Shown: positions 8,459 through 17,324, counted from the first letter of the stretch. The stretch is 64,000 nt of DNA from Streptomyces sp. NBC_00306 (GCF_036169555.1 NZ_CP108032.1:434001-498000), one strand, 5' to 3'. Translations and numbers: made by a program. The notes: generated by a model from the letters alone, not told the origin.

Positions 8459-9862
8459 ATGCTCAAGTGGATCCGTCGGTCAAAGGCGACGGCGGCGGGC
8501 CTGGCCGCGATCGTGGGCCTCGGCGGCCTCGCCGGCTGCGCCGACCCCGGCGACGCGGCCCGGCCGGACAACAGGATCACCGTGTGGTCCCAGGAGAACC
8601 TTCCTCCGCGGATGGCGGCGACCAACAAGATCATCGACCGGTTCGAGAAGCAGACCGGGATCAAGGTCGACCTCGTCGGCGTGGACGAGGGCCAGCTGCC
8701 GCAGCTGATCATGTCGGCGGCCGCCGCCGGCAAGCTGCCCGATGTCATCGGCGCGGTCCCCATGGGCCAGGTCTGGCAGATGTACAGCAACAAACTGCTG
8801 AACACGCAGGTCAGCCGCGAGATCGTCGACAGCCTCGGTACGAAGACGTTCAATGCGAACGCCCTGCGGCTCACCTCGGAGGGCAACACGCAGCTGGCCG
8901 TCCCCTCCGACGCCTGGCTGCAGCTCCTCGTCTACCGCAAGGACCTGCTCGCCCAGGCCGGACTGCCGGTCCCCGACACGTACGACAAGCTGCTCCAGGC
9001 CGCCAAGGGACTCGACACGAAGGGCCGCGACGGGATCTCGGTCGCCACCGACCCGGGCGATGTCTTCACCCAGCAGAGCTTCGAGAACCTCGCCCTCGCC
9101 AACGGCTGCCGTCTCGTCGACGAGCAGGGAGAGGTGCGGCTGGACTCACCGGCCTGCAAGACCTCCTTCGATCTGTACGACAAGCTCGGCCGCACCTACG
9201 GAGCCCCCGGCACCCAGTCCGTCGACTCCACCCGGGCCAGCTACTTCTCGGGCACCTCGTCGATGATCGTCTGGTCCTCCTTCCTCCTCGACGAGCTGGC
9301 GGGACTGCGCGACGACGCACTGCCCAGCTGCTCCGCGTGCAAGAAGGACAAGGACTTCCTCTCGGACAACAGCGGCATCGTCACGGCGCTCAAGGGGCCC
9401 GACGGCGCCGAGCCCGCCCAGTTCGGCGAGGTCACGTCCTGGGCGGTCACCCGGACCGCGGAGACGGCTGCCTCCAAGAAGTTCGTCGAGTACATGATGA
9501 ACAGCGGCTACGAGGACTGGATCGGCATGGCGCCCGAGGGCAAGATCCCCGTCCGCCCGGGCACCGCCGACGACCCGGACCGCTACGAGCGCGCCTGGCG
9601 TGCGAGCGAGGTCGGCGTCGACACCCGCAAGCCCATGAACGAGGTGTACTCCGCGGCGCTGCTGGACCAACTGACCCAGGGCGTCGGCGACATGAAGCGC
9701 TGGGGCATCACCGAGGGCCAGGGCGCCCTGGTCGGCGCCACCAACGGCGAACTGCCCGTTCCCAAGGCGCTCGGCGCCATGACGAGCGGCCAGATCTCGC
9801 CGGGCGAGGCCGCCCGCGAGGCGGACGAAGAAGTCTCCGCCCTGCAGAAGTCCCTCCAGTAA
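8459..9862 (+). CDS. ABC sugar transporter, solute-binding lipoprotein
   Basis: A 467-residue extracellular binding protein of the family-1 type (MalE/UgpB-like). It has a basic N-terminus (KWIRRSK), a hydrophobic stretch and a lipobox LAGC with Cys27 as the predicted lipid anchor. The mature part starts with ITVWSQENLPPRM and has the IIDRFEKQTGIKVDLV pattern typical of oligosaccharide binders. It opens the plus-strand operon SBP-permease-permease-ROK-oxidoreductase. The SBP family suggests import of an oligosaccharide or glycoside, consistent with the divergent glycosidases. Confidence 0.92.
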   Translation: MLKWIRRSKATAAGLAAIVGLGGLAGCADPGDAARPDNRITVWSQENLPPRMAATNKIIDRFEKQTGIKVDLVGVDEGQLPQLIMSAAAAGKLPDVIGAVPMGQVWQMYSNKLLNTQVSREIVDSLGTKTFNANALRLTSEGNTQLAVPSDAWLQLLVYRKDLLAQAGLPVPDTYDKLLQAAKGLDTKGRDGISVATDPGDVFTQQSFENLALANGCRLVDEQGEVRLDSPACKTSFDLYDKLGRTYGAPGTQSVDSTRASYFSGTSSMIVWSSFLLDELAGLRDDALPSCSACKKDKDFLSDNSGIVTALKGPDGAEPAQFGEVTSWAVTRTAETAASKKFVEYMMNSGYEDWIGMAPEGKIPVRPGTADDPDRYERAWRASEVGVDTRKPMNEVYSAALLDQLTQGVGDMKRWGITEGQGALVGATNGELPVPKALGAMTSGQISPGEAAREADEEVSALQKSLQ

Positions 9863-9893
9863 CCGCGGCCCCGCCGCCCCGTCGAGGATTGCC

Positions 9894-10868
9894 ATGACCA
9901 CTGCACCACCCGGCGCACCGAAGCGCCGCCATCTGACCTCCGGACAACGCCAGAACCGGGCCGGACTGGCCTTCGTCACCCCGACCTTCCTGGTCGTCCT
10001 GGTCGTCGTCATCATCCCGATCCTGTGGACCGTCCTGCTGGCCTTCCAGAACGCCAGGCTCGTCGACATCCAGAGCATGAGCCTGTTCGGCAACTGGACC
10101 CTGGACAACTTCAGCAAGATCTTCGGCTCCGCCGGATTCTGGACCAGCCTCAGCACCACACTGATCTACACCGTGGGAGCCACCGCCGGATCCGTGCTGC
10201 TCGGCCTGATCGCGGCGCTGGCCCTGCGCAAGCCCTTCCGCGGGCGAGGTGTGCTGCGCGGCTCGATGCTGCTGCCGTACGTCGCACCCGTCGTCGCCGT
10301 CGCCTTCGCCTGGGAGGTGGCGCTCAGCCCCCAGTACGGCATCGTCAACGAGTGGGGCTCGAAGCTCCTCGGCTGGGACGACCCGATCGCGTTCCTGTCC
10401 ACCCGCTCGTACGAGCTGAACGTCCTCGGCGCGCACTTCGACATCCCCCTCGCGCTGCTGACCGTCATCGTCTTCGAGATATGGCGCTACTTCCCCTTCG
10501 CCTTCCTGTTCCTCCTGGCCAGGCTGCAAGCCGTCCCGGAGAGCCTGGAGGAAGCCGCCCGGGTGGACGGCGCCACCCCGACGCAGCGGTTCCGCCACAT
10601 ACTTCTGCCGCAGCTGATGCCCGTCATGGCACTGCTGTGCGTCCTGCGCTTCATCATGACGTTCAACAAGTTCGACGACGTCTATCTGCTCACCGGCGGC
10701 GGCTCCGGCACCGATGTCGTGGCCGTGCGTGTCTACGACTTCCTCACCGCCCGCTACGACGTCGGCGCGGCAGCTGCTCAGGCCCTGGTCCTGGCCGGCG
10801 TGCTGGTCGTCCTGCTCGGCATCTACTTCATGTTCTTCGCCAAGAGGGTCCAGGAGGAGGGGTCATGA
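9894..10868 (+). CDS. ABC sugar transporter permease (MalF type)
   Basis: A 324-residue inner-membrane permease with about six transmembrane helices, starting around residue 20 (LAFVTPTFLVVLVVVIIPILW). The cytoplasmic EAA loop that docks the ATPase is clear (EEAARVDGATPTQRFRHILLPQL is too long to call one motif, but E-E-A-A...G...I-L-P fits). It is 31 nt downstream of the binding protein and overlaps the second permease by ATGA. Streptomyces sugar importers of this class usually share the distant ATPase MsiK, which explains why no ATPase gene is present here. Confidence 0.92.
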   Translation: MTTAPPGAPKRRHLTSGQRQNRAGLAFVTPTFLVVLVVVIIPILWTVLLAFQNARLVDIQSMSLFGNWTLDNFSKIFGSAGFWTSLSTTLIYTVGATAGSVLLGLIAALALRKPFRGRGVLRGSMLLPYVAPVVAVAFAWEVALSPQYGIVNEWGSKLLGWDDPIAFLSTRSYELNVLGAHFDIPLALLTVIVFEIWRYFPFAFLFLLARLQAVPESLEEAARVDGATPTQRFRHILLPQLMPVMALLCVLRFIMTFNKFDDVYLLTGGGSGTDVVAVRVYDFLTARYDVGAAAAQALVLAGVLVVLLGIYFMFFAKRVQEEGS

Positions 10869-11731
10869 CCCGTACCCAGTTCGAGGAGAGACTGTTCGGA
10901 GTGCTGCGGTGGGTGACCATCGCCTTCCTGGCCGTCATCACCATCGTGCCCTTCTACTACATGCTCCTGCTGTCGGTGAAGCCGATCGACGCGCTGCTGC
11001 TGGATCCCGGCTCGCTGTGGGTTTCGGCGACGGACTTCACGCTCGACACCTACCGCGCGGTGCTGCGGCCGACCTCGGAGGGCGGCCAGGGATTCCTGCG
11101 CCTGCTGGGGAACTCGGCGGCGGTCTCCCTCGGAACGGTGCTGCTCACCCTCGCCGCCGCCGTGCCCGGCGCGTATGCGATCAGCCGGCTGAAGTTCTTC
11201 GGCAGCCGGCAGGTGGGCGCGATCTTCCTCGCCGTCTACCTCTTCCCGGCGACCCTGCTGGCCGTCCCGCTCTTCGTGATGTTCGCCAAGGTCGGGCTGT
11301 CCGGGAGCCTGCTGGGTCTCGCCATCGTCTACATCGCCCAGACGGTGCCCGTGTCGATCTACATGATGAAGAACTACTTCGTCACCATCCCGTACAGCAT
11401 CGAGGAGGCGGCGGCGCTCGACGGCTGCACCCGCTTCCAGGCACTGCGCAAGGTGATCCTTCCGCTGGCGCTGCCGTCGCTGATGGCGACCGGGCTGTAT
11501 GTCTTCATGATCGCGTGGAACGAGTTCCTCTTCGCGCTCCTCTTCCTGGCGGCGGACCCCGACGCCTGGACGGTTTCCCTCGGCCTGCAGCAGCTCGCCA
11601 ACGGAATCGAGGTCCCGAAGACCGTCCTCATGGCAGGCTCCGTCGTGTTGACCATTCCCGTGGTGCTGTTGTTCTTCGCCGCGGAACGTTTGCTGACCGA
11701 GGGTCTGACCAGCGGCGCGGACAAGAGCTAG
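10865..11731 (+). CDS. ABC sugar transporter permease (MalG type)
   Basis: A 288-residue permease, partner of the preceding MalF-type subunit. It begins with a transmembrane helix (FLAVITIVPFYYMLLLSVKP), has the MalG-type EAA loop (EEAAALDGCT, then LRKVILPLALP), and ends in ERLLTEGLTSGA, a normal end for the family. The ATG at 10865 overlaps the previous stop by 4 nt. A much longer in-frame reading upstream is out of frame with the MalF gene and is rejected. Confidence 0.92.
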   Translation: MTRTQFEERLFGVLRWVTIAFLAVITIVPFYYMLLLSVKPIDALLLDPGSLWVSATDFTLDTYRAVLRPTSEGGQGFLRLLGNSAAVSLGTVLLTLAAAVPGAYAISRLKFFGSRQVGAIFLAVYLFPATLLAVPLFVMFAKVGLSGSLLGLAIVYIAQTVPVSIYMMKNYFVTIPYSIEEAAALDGCTRFQALRKVILPLALPSLMATGLYVFMIAWNEFLFALLFLAADPDAWTVSLGLQQLANGIEVPKTVLMAGSVVLTIPVVLLFFAAERLLTEGLTSGADKS

Positions 11732-11743
11732 GAGTCGAGAACC

Positions 11744-12943
11744 ATGCCGGCGAACCAGGCGAGTGCAGGCCATCTGCTGCAACTGATCCGCAGCGGACAG
11801 GCCACCACACGGGGCGAGCTCCAACTCGCCACGGGGCTCTCCCGATCCACCGTGGGCCACCGCCTCGACCAGCTCTTCGACGCGGGCTGGCTGTCCCACA
11901 CCACAGGGACCTCGACCGGCGGACGCCCTTCGGTGCGCCTGGAGTTCGACTCCACGCACGCCGTGGTGCTCGCCGTCGACCTGGAGACCCGGCACGGTCG
12001 GGCCGCCGTCATCGACCTCTCGGGGCGGATCCTGGCCGAGCACACCGCACAACTGCTCATCGCCGACGGCCCCGACCTGGTCCTGGACACCGTCGCCTCC
12101 TGGTTCCCGGACCTGCTCACGCAGGCGGCCGTCGACGCGAGTGCGGTGTGCGGGATCGGGCTGTCGGTACCCGGTCCGGTCGACTGGGACACGGGGCGGG
12201 TCGTGCAGCCCCCGATCATGCCGGGATGGGACGAGTACCCGATCCGGTCACGGATGCAGGAGGCGTACGCCCGGCAGGTGAATGCGGCGGCACCCGTCCC
12301 GGTCCTCGTCGACAACGACGCCAACCTCATGGCGTACGCCGAGCAGCGCCACCACTACCCGGACTGCTCGGCGTTCGTCCTCGTCAAGGTCTCCACCGGT
12401 ATCGGTGCCGGAGTCGTCGTCGGCGGTGAGCCCTACCGGGGCATCGACGGCGGCGCGGGCGACATCGGCCACATCCGGCTGCACGACCGCTCCGACGCGC
12501 TGTGCATGTGCGGTTCCTACGGCTGCCTCGCCGCCGTGGCCAGCGGCCGGGCCATCGCCGGGCAACTGGCCGCGGCGGGTGTCCCCACCTCCTCCGGCTC
12601 CGACGTGCGCACCCATCTCGCCGCCGGGCAGCCCGATGCCGTACGGCTGGCGCGTGAGGCGGGACAGCGCGTCGGCGAGGTGCTGGTGACCGTCGTGACC
12701 CTCCTCAACCCGGGCGTCCTCGTGCTCGCCGGCGACCTGGCCAGTACCCCGTTCCTCACCGGCGTCCGGGAACTCCTCTACCAGCGGGCCATGCCCCGCA
12801 CCACCGCCCACCTCAACGTGGTCACCTCCCGCCTCGGCGAATACGCCGCCCTCAGCGGAGCCGCCGCGATGGTGGTGGAGCACCTCTACGCCCCCGAACT
12901 GGCCGACGCCCGCCTCCAGGCGGCGACCGGCTCGCCCTCCTGA
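11744..12943 (+). CDS. ROK-family transcriptional regulator
   Basis: A 399-residue repressor-type ROK protein. An N-terminal winged helix-turn-helix (ATTRGELQLATGLSRSTV...) is followed by a sugar-kinase-like ROK domain with DNDANLMAYAEQ and the zinc motif CMCGSYGC (about residues 253-260). The consensus motif ends in GCxE; here the Glu is Ala (GCLAAV), which may affect kinase-like chemistry but is compatible with a regulator. It follows the permeases by 12 nt, so the operon is probably autoregulated. The three CTTAKGTC boxes at 8363-8441 are the best operator candidates. The effector would be the imported sugar or a derivative. Confidence 0.9.
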   Translation: MPANQASAGHLLQLIRSGQATTRGELQLATGLSRSTVGHRLDQLFDAGWLSHTTGTSTGGRPSVRLEFDSTHAVVLAVDLETRHGRAAVIDLSGRILAEHTAQLLIADGPDLVLDTVASWFPDLLTQAAVDASAVCGIGLSVPGPVDWDTGRVVQPPIMPGWDEYPIRSRMQEAYARQVNAAAPVPVLVDNDANLMAYAEQRHHYPDCSAFVLVKVSTGIGAGVVVGGEPYRGIDGGAGDIGHIRLHDRSDALCMCGSYGCLAAVASGRAIAGQLAAAGVPTSSGSDVRTHLAAGQPDAVRLAREAGQRVGEVLVTVVTLLNPGVLVLAGDLASTPFLTGVRELLYQRAMPRTTAHLNVVTSRLGEYAALSGAAAMVVEHLYAPELADARLQAATGSPS

Positions 12944-12986
12944 CCGTCTCCCCCACGCGTTTCGCGCTTTCCTCCCAGGAGCACCC

Positions 12987-13895
12987 GTGCAGCACGCCTC
13001 ACCTTCGGACGACTCCCTCCCGGCCCCCGTGCGGGTCGGACTGGTCGGCGCCGGGCCCTGGGCCAGGGCGATGCATGCCCGGATGCTCGCCGCCGGCCCC
13101 GAGACGACGCTGCAAGCTGTCTGGGCACGGCGCCCGGAGGCGGCTCAGGAGACGGCGGCTCCCTTCGGCGCCAAGGTCGCCGCGTCCTTCGACGAACTGC
13201 TGGAGCAGTGCGAGGCGGTCGCCTTCGCCGTGCCCCCGGCGGTGCAGGCGGAACTCGCCGTACGGGCCGCGAAGGCGGGCCGGCCGATGCTGCTGGAGAA
13301 GCCGCTCGGCCCGGACCTCGCAGCCGCCCGCAGGGTCGCCGACGCCGTCGCCGAGCACCAGGTCGTGACCCAGCTCGTCCTGACCAAGCGCTACCACCCC
13401 CGCACCCGGGACTTCCTCGCCCGCGCGGCAGGTCTGACGGTGAGCGGAGCACGGTCCTGCTATCTCCACGGAGCCTTCCTCGGCGGAGACTTCGCCACCT
13501 CCTGGCGCCTCGAACACGGCGCCCTGCTGGACCTCGGCCCGCATCTGCTCGACCTGCTCGACGTCGCCGTCGGCCCCATCACCTCGATCCGCAGCACCGG
13601 TGACCCCCGCCGCTGGATCGAGCTGACCTGCGAGCACGCCGACGGAGCCGTCAGCCAGGCATCGCTGTCCGGGTCGGTGAAACTGGAACGGGCCCGGACG
13701 CGGATCGAGTTGTTCGGACCGGGCGACGAACTCGTCTACGACACCGCGGACATGGACCACGACGAGTGCTGGCCGGTGCTGCGCCGCGAATTCGCGGCCG
13801 CGGTCCGCTCCGGTATTGATCACCCCTTGAACGCGGCGCGCGGCCTGCGGCTGCAGGAACTGCTGGCGATGGCCGAGGGAGTATCGGCCCGGTAG
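12987..13895 (+). CDS. Gfo/Idh/MocA-family oxidoreductase
   Basis: A 302-residue NAD(P)-dependent sugar/cyclitol dehydrogenase. The Rossmann motif VGLVGAGPWARAMH is at the N-terminus, EKPLG (residues about 110-114, the family's catalytic-domain lysine motif) is present, and a C-terminal alpha/beta domain contains LLDLGPHLLDL. The GTG start at 12987 has AGGAG 5 nt upstream. It is the last gene of the transporter operon. With the divergent TIM-barrel isomerase and MDR dehydrogenase it suggests oxidation of a sugar ring, perhaps at C3, before or after glycosidic cleavage. Substrate not predictable. Confidence 0.87.
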   Translation: MQHASPSDDSLPAPVRVGLVGAGPWARAMHARMLAAGPETTLQAVWARRPEAAQETAAPFGAKVAASFDELLEQCEAVAFAVPPAVQAELAVRAAKAGRPMLLEKPLGPDLAAARRVADAVAEHQVVTQLVLTKRYHPRTRDFLARAAGLTVSGARSCYLHGAFLGGDFATSWRLEHGALLDLGPHLLDLLDVAVGPITSIRSTGDPRRWIELTCEHADGAVSQASLSGSVKLERARTRIELFGPGDELVYDTADMDHDECWPVLRREFAAAVRSGIDHPLNAARGLRLQELLAMAEGVSAR

Positions 13896-14418
13896 GACGG
13901 TGAGACCGGGGAGAGCAGGGCCCGCTTGTGGCGGCGCGCCCTGCCCCCGCTGTATGCGCCGGGGATCGACGCCTGGAGTGACCGGCGGTATGTGCCCACC
14001 GAGGTGTGACCATCGCGGTCCGCTGCCACGACGACCGCGAGTGGATTCCGGTGTGCTCCGTGCCACGTACACTCCCCCCATGGGTTGCACACACGCGATG
14101 AGGGAGTGCCTGCGAAGGGCCCCGTCCGCGATGCGCCCGTTCGCGCCGCGGATTCATTGCCGCGCGCTGCACGGCCACGGCTAGCCATCTCCTGACCGGG
14201 CCCCGTCCGGGCACCCACTCCCGTCCACGACGCCTGTGCGTCCTGTAGGACGGGCGCCTTCCTCGTGCTCCCCGCTCGACCGGTGACGGTCCCGCCTCCG
14301 CGGCCCGCGCCTCTCCACCGCGCACCCCCCTGCACCACTCCCGCGGCCGTTCGGCGTGCAGTCGCCCCTGTCGGCGACGGCACACCACCGGACTGTCCGC
14401 ACCTCCGAGAGGATCCCT
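13896..14418. other. 523-bp gap before murE, with possible leader ORF and hairpin
   Basis: No conserved protein is visible. It holds a -10-like TACACT (14068-14073) six bases before an ATG (14080), a 34-codon open frame, and a hairpin at 14231-14256 (CGCC, bulge, CGTCC-TGTA-GGACG, GGCG) followed by CCTTCC. This arrangement could be a leader-peptide attenuator for murE. Confidence 0.4.
14080..14184 (+). CDS. Possible 34-residue leaderless leader peptide
   Basis: A short frame MGCTHAMRECLRRAPS... that contains three Cys and four His, ending 234 nt before the murE start. The ATG sits exactly where a leaderless transcript from the TACACT hexamer (14068-14073) would begin, and no ribosome site precedes it. 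A terminator-like hairpin follows at 14231-14256. I do not recognise the peptide. The case rests only on promoter spacing and position; it could be chance. Confidence 0.25.
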   Translation: MGCTHAMRECLRRAPSAMRPFAPRIHCRALHGHG

Positions 14419-15918
14419 GTGAAGTTGAGCGAACTGCTGGCCGGGCACGAGCACGAGGTCCTCACGGGCGATCCCGACACGGTGATCACCGCCGGAACAT
14501 GCTTCGACGCCGATCGTGTGTCTCCCGGATCCCTGTTCATCGCGGTTCCCGGTCATCGCGAGGGCGGTCCCGAGGCCGTCGTCCCGGCCCTGGCGCGCGG
14601 CGCCGTCGCCGTCCTCGTCGAGGACTCCGCTTCCTGCCTCCCGCCGGCGGTGCAGACGGGAGCCGCCGTGTGCGTGGTGCGGGTCCCGGACGCGCGTACG
14701 GCCGCGGCTGTCGTCACCTCTCGGTTCTACGGCGAACCCGGACGGCAGATGGACATGATCGCCGTGACCGGCACCAACGGGAAGACCTCGGTGTCGTACA
14801 TGGTCGAGTCTGTGCTGCGGATCTCCGAAGAGGCACGGGTGGGTGTCATCGGAACCGCCGGCAGCCGGATCGGCGACGAGCTGATCCCCATGCCGAGGTC
14901 CGTCCTCACCACACCGGAGTCCCCCGACTTCCAGTACCTGTTGGGCCATATGCGCGACCGCGCGGTGAGCACGGTCGTCCTGGAGGCCACGTCGATGGGC
15001 CTGCTGAACCACCGCGTCGACAACGCTTTCATCGACGTCGGCATCTTCACCAACCTGACCCAGGACCACCTGGACGACCACGGCACGATGGAGAACTACC
15101 GGGACGCCAAACTGCGCCTGTTCCAGGGGCTGTGCCGGCGCGCCGTGGTGAACGCGGGCGACCCGGTGGGCGCGGGCATCAGCGCGATGATGCCGGATGC
15201 GGTGACCACCTATGCCATCGACGGCGAGGCCGACTACCGGGCGAGCGATCTCAGCATGGACGCGTTCGGTACACGCTTCACCCTCCATCACGCCGGACGC
15301 GACTACCCGGCGGCCGTTCCGGTACCGGGACGGTTCTCGGTGTCGAACGCACTGGCCACCGTCGCGGCCTGCCACCTGCTGGGGCACGACCTGCCGGGGC
15401 TCATCGCCGCGCTCGGCCTGATGCCACCGGTTCCCGGCCGCTTCGAGCGGTACCAGACCCCGTCCGGCACCGCCGTGATCGTGGACTACGCCCACTCGCC
15501 CGACTCGCTCGAGAAAGTCCTCACCTCCATCCGGGAGTTCGCCGAAGGAGATGTCATCACCGTCTTCGGCTGCGGCGGCGACAGGGACACCACCAAGCGT
15601 GCGCAGATGGGCGAGATCGCCGGGGAACTGTCCGATCTGGTCGTCCTCACCTCCGACAACCCGCGCAACGAGGATCCCGAGGCCATCCTGGACCAGATCA
15701 CTCCCGGTCTGCTGGCCGCGGACAGCCGGTTCAAACGATGCACGGACCGCCGTCAGGCCATCGACATCGCCCTCGCCGCCGCGGGCCCGCACGACATCGT
15801 TCTCGTCGCGGGCAAGGGCAGCGAGCCGTACCAGATCGTCGGCGAGCAGTTGGTGCCGTTCAGCGACATGGCAACGGTGCGTGAGCTGGCCGCCGCACAG
15901 GACACCGGCGGCCGGTGA
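14419..15918 (+). CDS. murE: MurE-like UDP-MurNAc-tripeptide ligase
   Basis: A 499-residue Mur ligase that adds the diamino acid to UDP-MurNAc-L-Ala-D-Glu during cytoplasmic peptidoglycan precursor synthesis. It has the ATP loop TGTNGKTS, the segment TTPESPDFQ, EATSMGL...R, FTNLTQDHLDDHGTM with the carbamylated-Lys segment (DAKLRLF), VDYAHSPDSLE, and the DNPRNE motif that selects diaminopimelate in MurE enzymes. The GTG at 14419 follows GAGAGG at 8 nt. The gene is not in a division/cell-wall cluster, so it is either a second murE or a related specialised ligase. A dcw-located murE is expected elsewhere in the genome. Confidence 0.87.
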   Translation: MKLSELLAGHEHEVLTGDPDTVITAGTCFDADRVSPGSLFIAVPGHREGGPEAVVPALARGAVAVLVEDSASCLPPAVQTGAAVCVVRVPDARTAAAVVTSRFYGEPGRQMDMIAVTGTNGKTSVSYMVESVLRISEEARVGVIGTAGSRIGDELIPMPRSVLTTPESPDFQYLLGHMRDRAVSTVVLEATSMGLLNHRVDNAFIDVGIFTNLTQDHLDDHGTMENYRDAKLRLFQGLCRRAVVNAGDPVGAGISAMMPDAVTTYAIDGEADYRASDLSMDAFGTRFTLHHAGRDYPAAVPVPGRFSVSNALATVAACHLLGHDLPGLIAALGLMPPVPGRFERYQTPSGTAVIVDYAHSPDSLEKVLTSIREFAEGDVITVFGCGGDRDTTKRAQMGEIAGELSDLVVLTSDNPRNEDPEAILDQITPGLLAADSRFKRCTDRRQAIDIALAAAGPHDIVLVAGKGSEPYQIVGEQLVPFSDMATVRELAAAQDTGGR

Positions 15919-15953
15919 CCGTGCCGGCGGGCCACACTCCGTAGGGTGGCGGG

Positions 15954-16559
15954 ATGTCCCTATGGCTGACGCTCACACGGCACGACGCAGCGCAGATCGA
16001 AGAGCTGCTGGAGCACCCGGAGGGCCCGTCCGCCGGGCGGGAGAGGCTGCGGCTCGCCTGGAACGACGTCGTGTTCGAGGACGACGAGGACGGAACGGCC
16101 TACCCGAGGGTGATCGAGGAGACCAGTGAGGTCCGCCGCAACTGGGACGCCCTCCATGTGCTGCTCACCGGCGCGGAGAGCTTCGACGAGGACGGCGAGC
16201 TGCTCACCTGCGCACCGGCGCCCGCCCGTGACGTGGTGATGGGCGGACTCGTCCTCGCGGAGCGGGGAGGCAACCAAGGAAGGCTCTACAACCCGTTGTT
16301 GCTCATGCCGGACCAGGTGAGGGCCGTCCACTCCTTCCTTCAGGGCCTCGATGCCCCGACGCTGATCGCCTGTCGTGGCGATCTCCTTCGGAAGGCCACC
16401 TTCTACTCGTTCAGCACGGACATCCCGCAGCCGGACGGCACCCTTCGGACGGAGAGCGTCGTCGAGGACGGTTCCCTGGCCGCCGGCGTGGACATCGTGC
16501 GTGGTTTCTACGCGCGAGCCGCGGCCGCGGGAAACGCCGTCATCAAGGAAGTCTCCTGA
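15954..16559 (+). CDS. Hypothetical protein, YfbM/DUF1877-like
   Basis: A 201-residue soluble protein without signal or membrane segment. The opening (MSLWLTLTRHDAAQIEELLEHPEG) and the pattern ENWDALHVLLTG-like ...NWDALHVLLTGAESFDEDGE resemble the DUF1877 (YfbM) family of unknown function. It has no ribosome site; TAGGGT lies 6 nt before the ATG, the spacing of a leaderless Streptomyces promoter. It is 35 nt after murE and may also be read through from it. Function unknown. Confidence 0.75.
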   Translation: MSLWLTLTRHDAAQIEELLEHPEGPSAGRERLRLAWNDVVFEDDEDGTAYPRVIEETSEVRRNWDALHVLLTGAESFDEDGELLTCAPAPARDVVMGGLVLAERGGNQGRLYNPLLLMPDQVRAVHSFLQGLDAPTLIACRGDLLRKATFYSFSTDIPQPDGTLRTESVVEDGSLAAGVDIVRGFYARAAAAGNAVIKEVS

Positions 16560-16613
16560 CCCCCGGGCGGGGTGTGTCGGTCGGGGTGCCCGAGGGGTGT
16601 CGCGCGGCCGGTG

Positions 16614-17324
16614 TCAGGCGTCCGGTGCGCTCGCCGCAACCGCCGGCTCGTCCGCGGCGGCCTTCTTGTCGACCGCCGTGTAGTACACCGAGTTCTGCTG
16701 CTTGGAGCGCTCGCTCTGGTTCTTGGCGACGGACGCTTCGAGGGCGTTGCGCACCAACTGCACGGTCAGCGGGCGGTCGGGGTGTGCCCGTGCCAGCTCC
16801 TGGGTGACCTCGGCCGCGGACCAGGGCTCCTGGCGCCGTCCCAGGATGCCGACGGCGAGCTCCCGCAGGGGCGTGGAGGCGGTCTTGGGCGTGGAGGCGG
16901 TCTTGGGCGCGGTGGTGCTCTTGGGCGCGGAGTTGGCCTTGGGCGCGGTGGTGCTCTTGGGCGCGGTGGTGGTTGCCGCCGGCTTCTTGGCGGGCTTGCT
17001 CTTGCCCTTGGCGGTGGTTGCGGCAGCGGTGGTTGCGGATCCGCTCGCGCGACGCGCCTTCGGGACGGTCGCGCCCTTGGCGGCCGTGGCGGTCTTCGCC
17101 GGCTTGGCGTTCTTGGTCGACTTGGTGCTCTTCGCCGGTGTGCCGCCCAGGGCGGCCTGCATGCTCACCAGCAGTTCGTGGTCCTTCTGCAGTGTCTCCA
17201 GCCGGGCCTGCAACGCTGCCGCCTCGGACCTGATGCGCTCCTGCTCGGAGGAGTTGTTCTCCAGGTCGGCTGCAACCTGCTGGGCGTAGTGGGACTGGAG
17301 GTGGTTGGGGTTGTGCTCCGGCAT
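16614..17324 (-). CDS. Coiled-coil / Lys-Ala-Thr-Pro-rich / winged-helix-like protein
   Basis: A 236-residue protein of three parts. Residues about 10-60 are a probable coiled coil (LENNSSEQERIRSEAAALQARLETL). Residues about 65-150 are a basic low-complexity linker with TTAPKST/TPKTAS hexamer repeats, similar in composition to histone-H1-like or HU-tail sequences. Residues about 152-205 (LRELAVGILGRRQEPWSAAEVTQEL...VRNALEASVAK) resemble a winged helix. This suggests a DNA-associated or nucleoid protein; the function is inferred from composition only. GAGGAAAG precedes the ATG at a long but workable distance. Convergent with the gene to its left. Confidence 0.72.
   Translation of the reverse strand: MPEHNPNHLQSHYAQQVAADLENNSSEQERIRSEAAALQARLETLQKDHELLVSMQAALGGTPAKSTKSTKNAKPAKTATAAKGATVPKARRASGSATTAAATTAKGKSKPAKKPAATTTAPKSTTAPKANSAPKSTTAPKTASTPKTASTPLRELAVGILGRRQEPWSAAEVTQELARAHPDRPLTVQLVRNALEASVAKNQSERSKQQNSVYYTAVDKKAAADEPAVAASAPDA
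16870..16977. repeat. Six tandem 18-bp units inside the coiled-coil/linker gene
   Basis: Units begin GGCGTGGAGG or GGCGCGGTGG and end TCTTG or similar at 16870, 16888, 16906, 16924, 16942 and 16960. They encode six-residue A/T/S-P-K repeats, so the linker length probably varies by whole hexamers. Confidence 0.85.
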
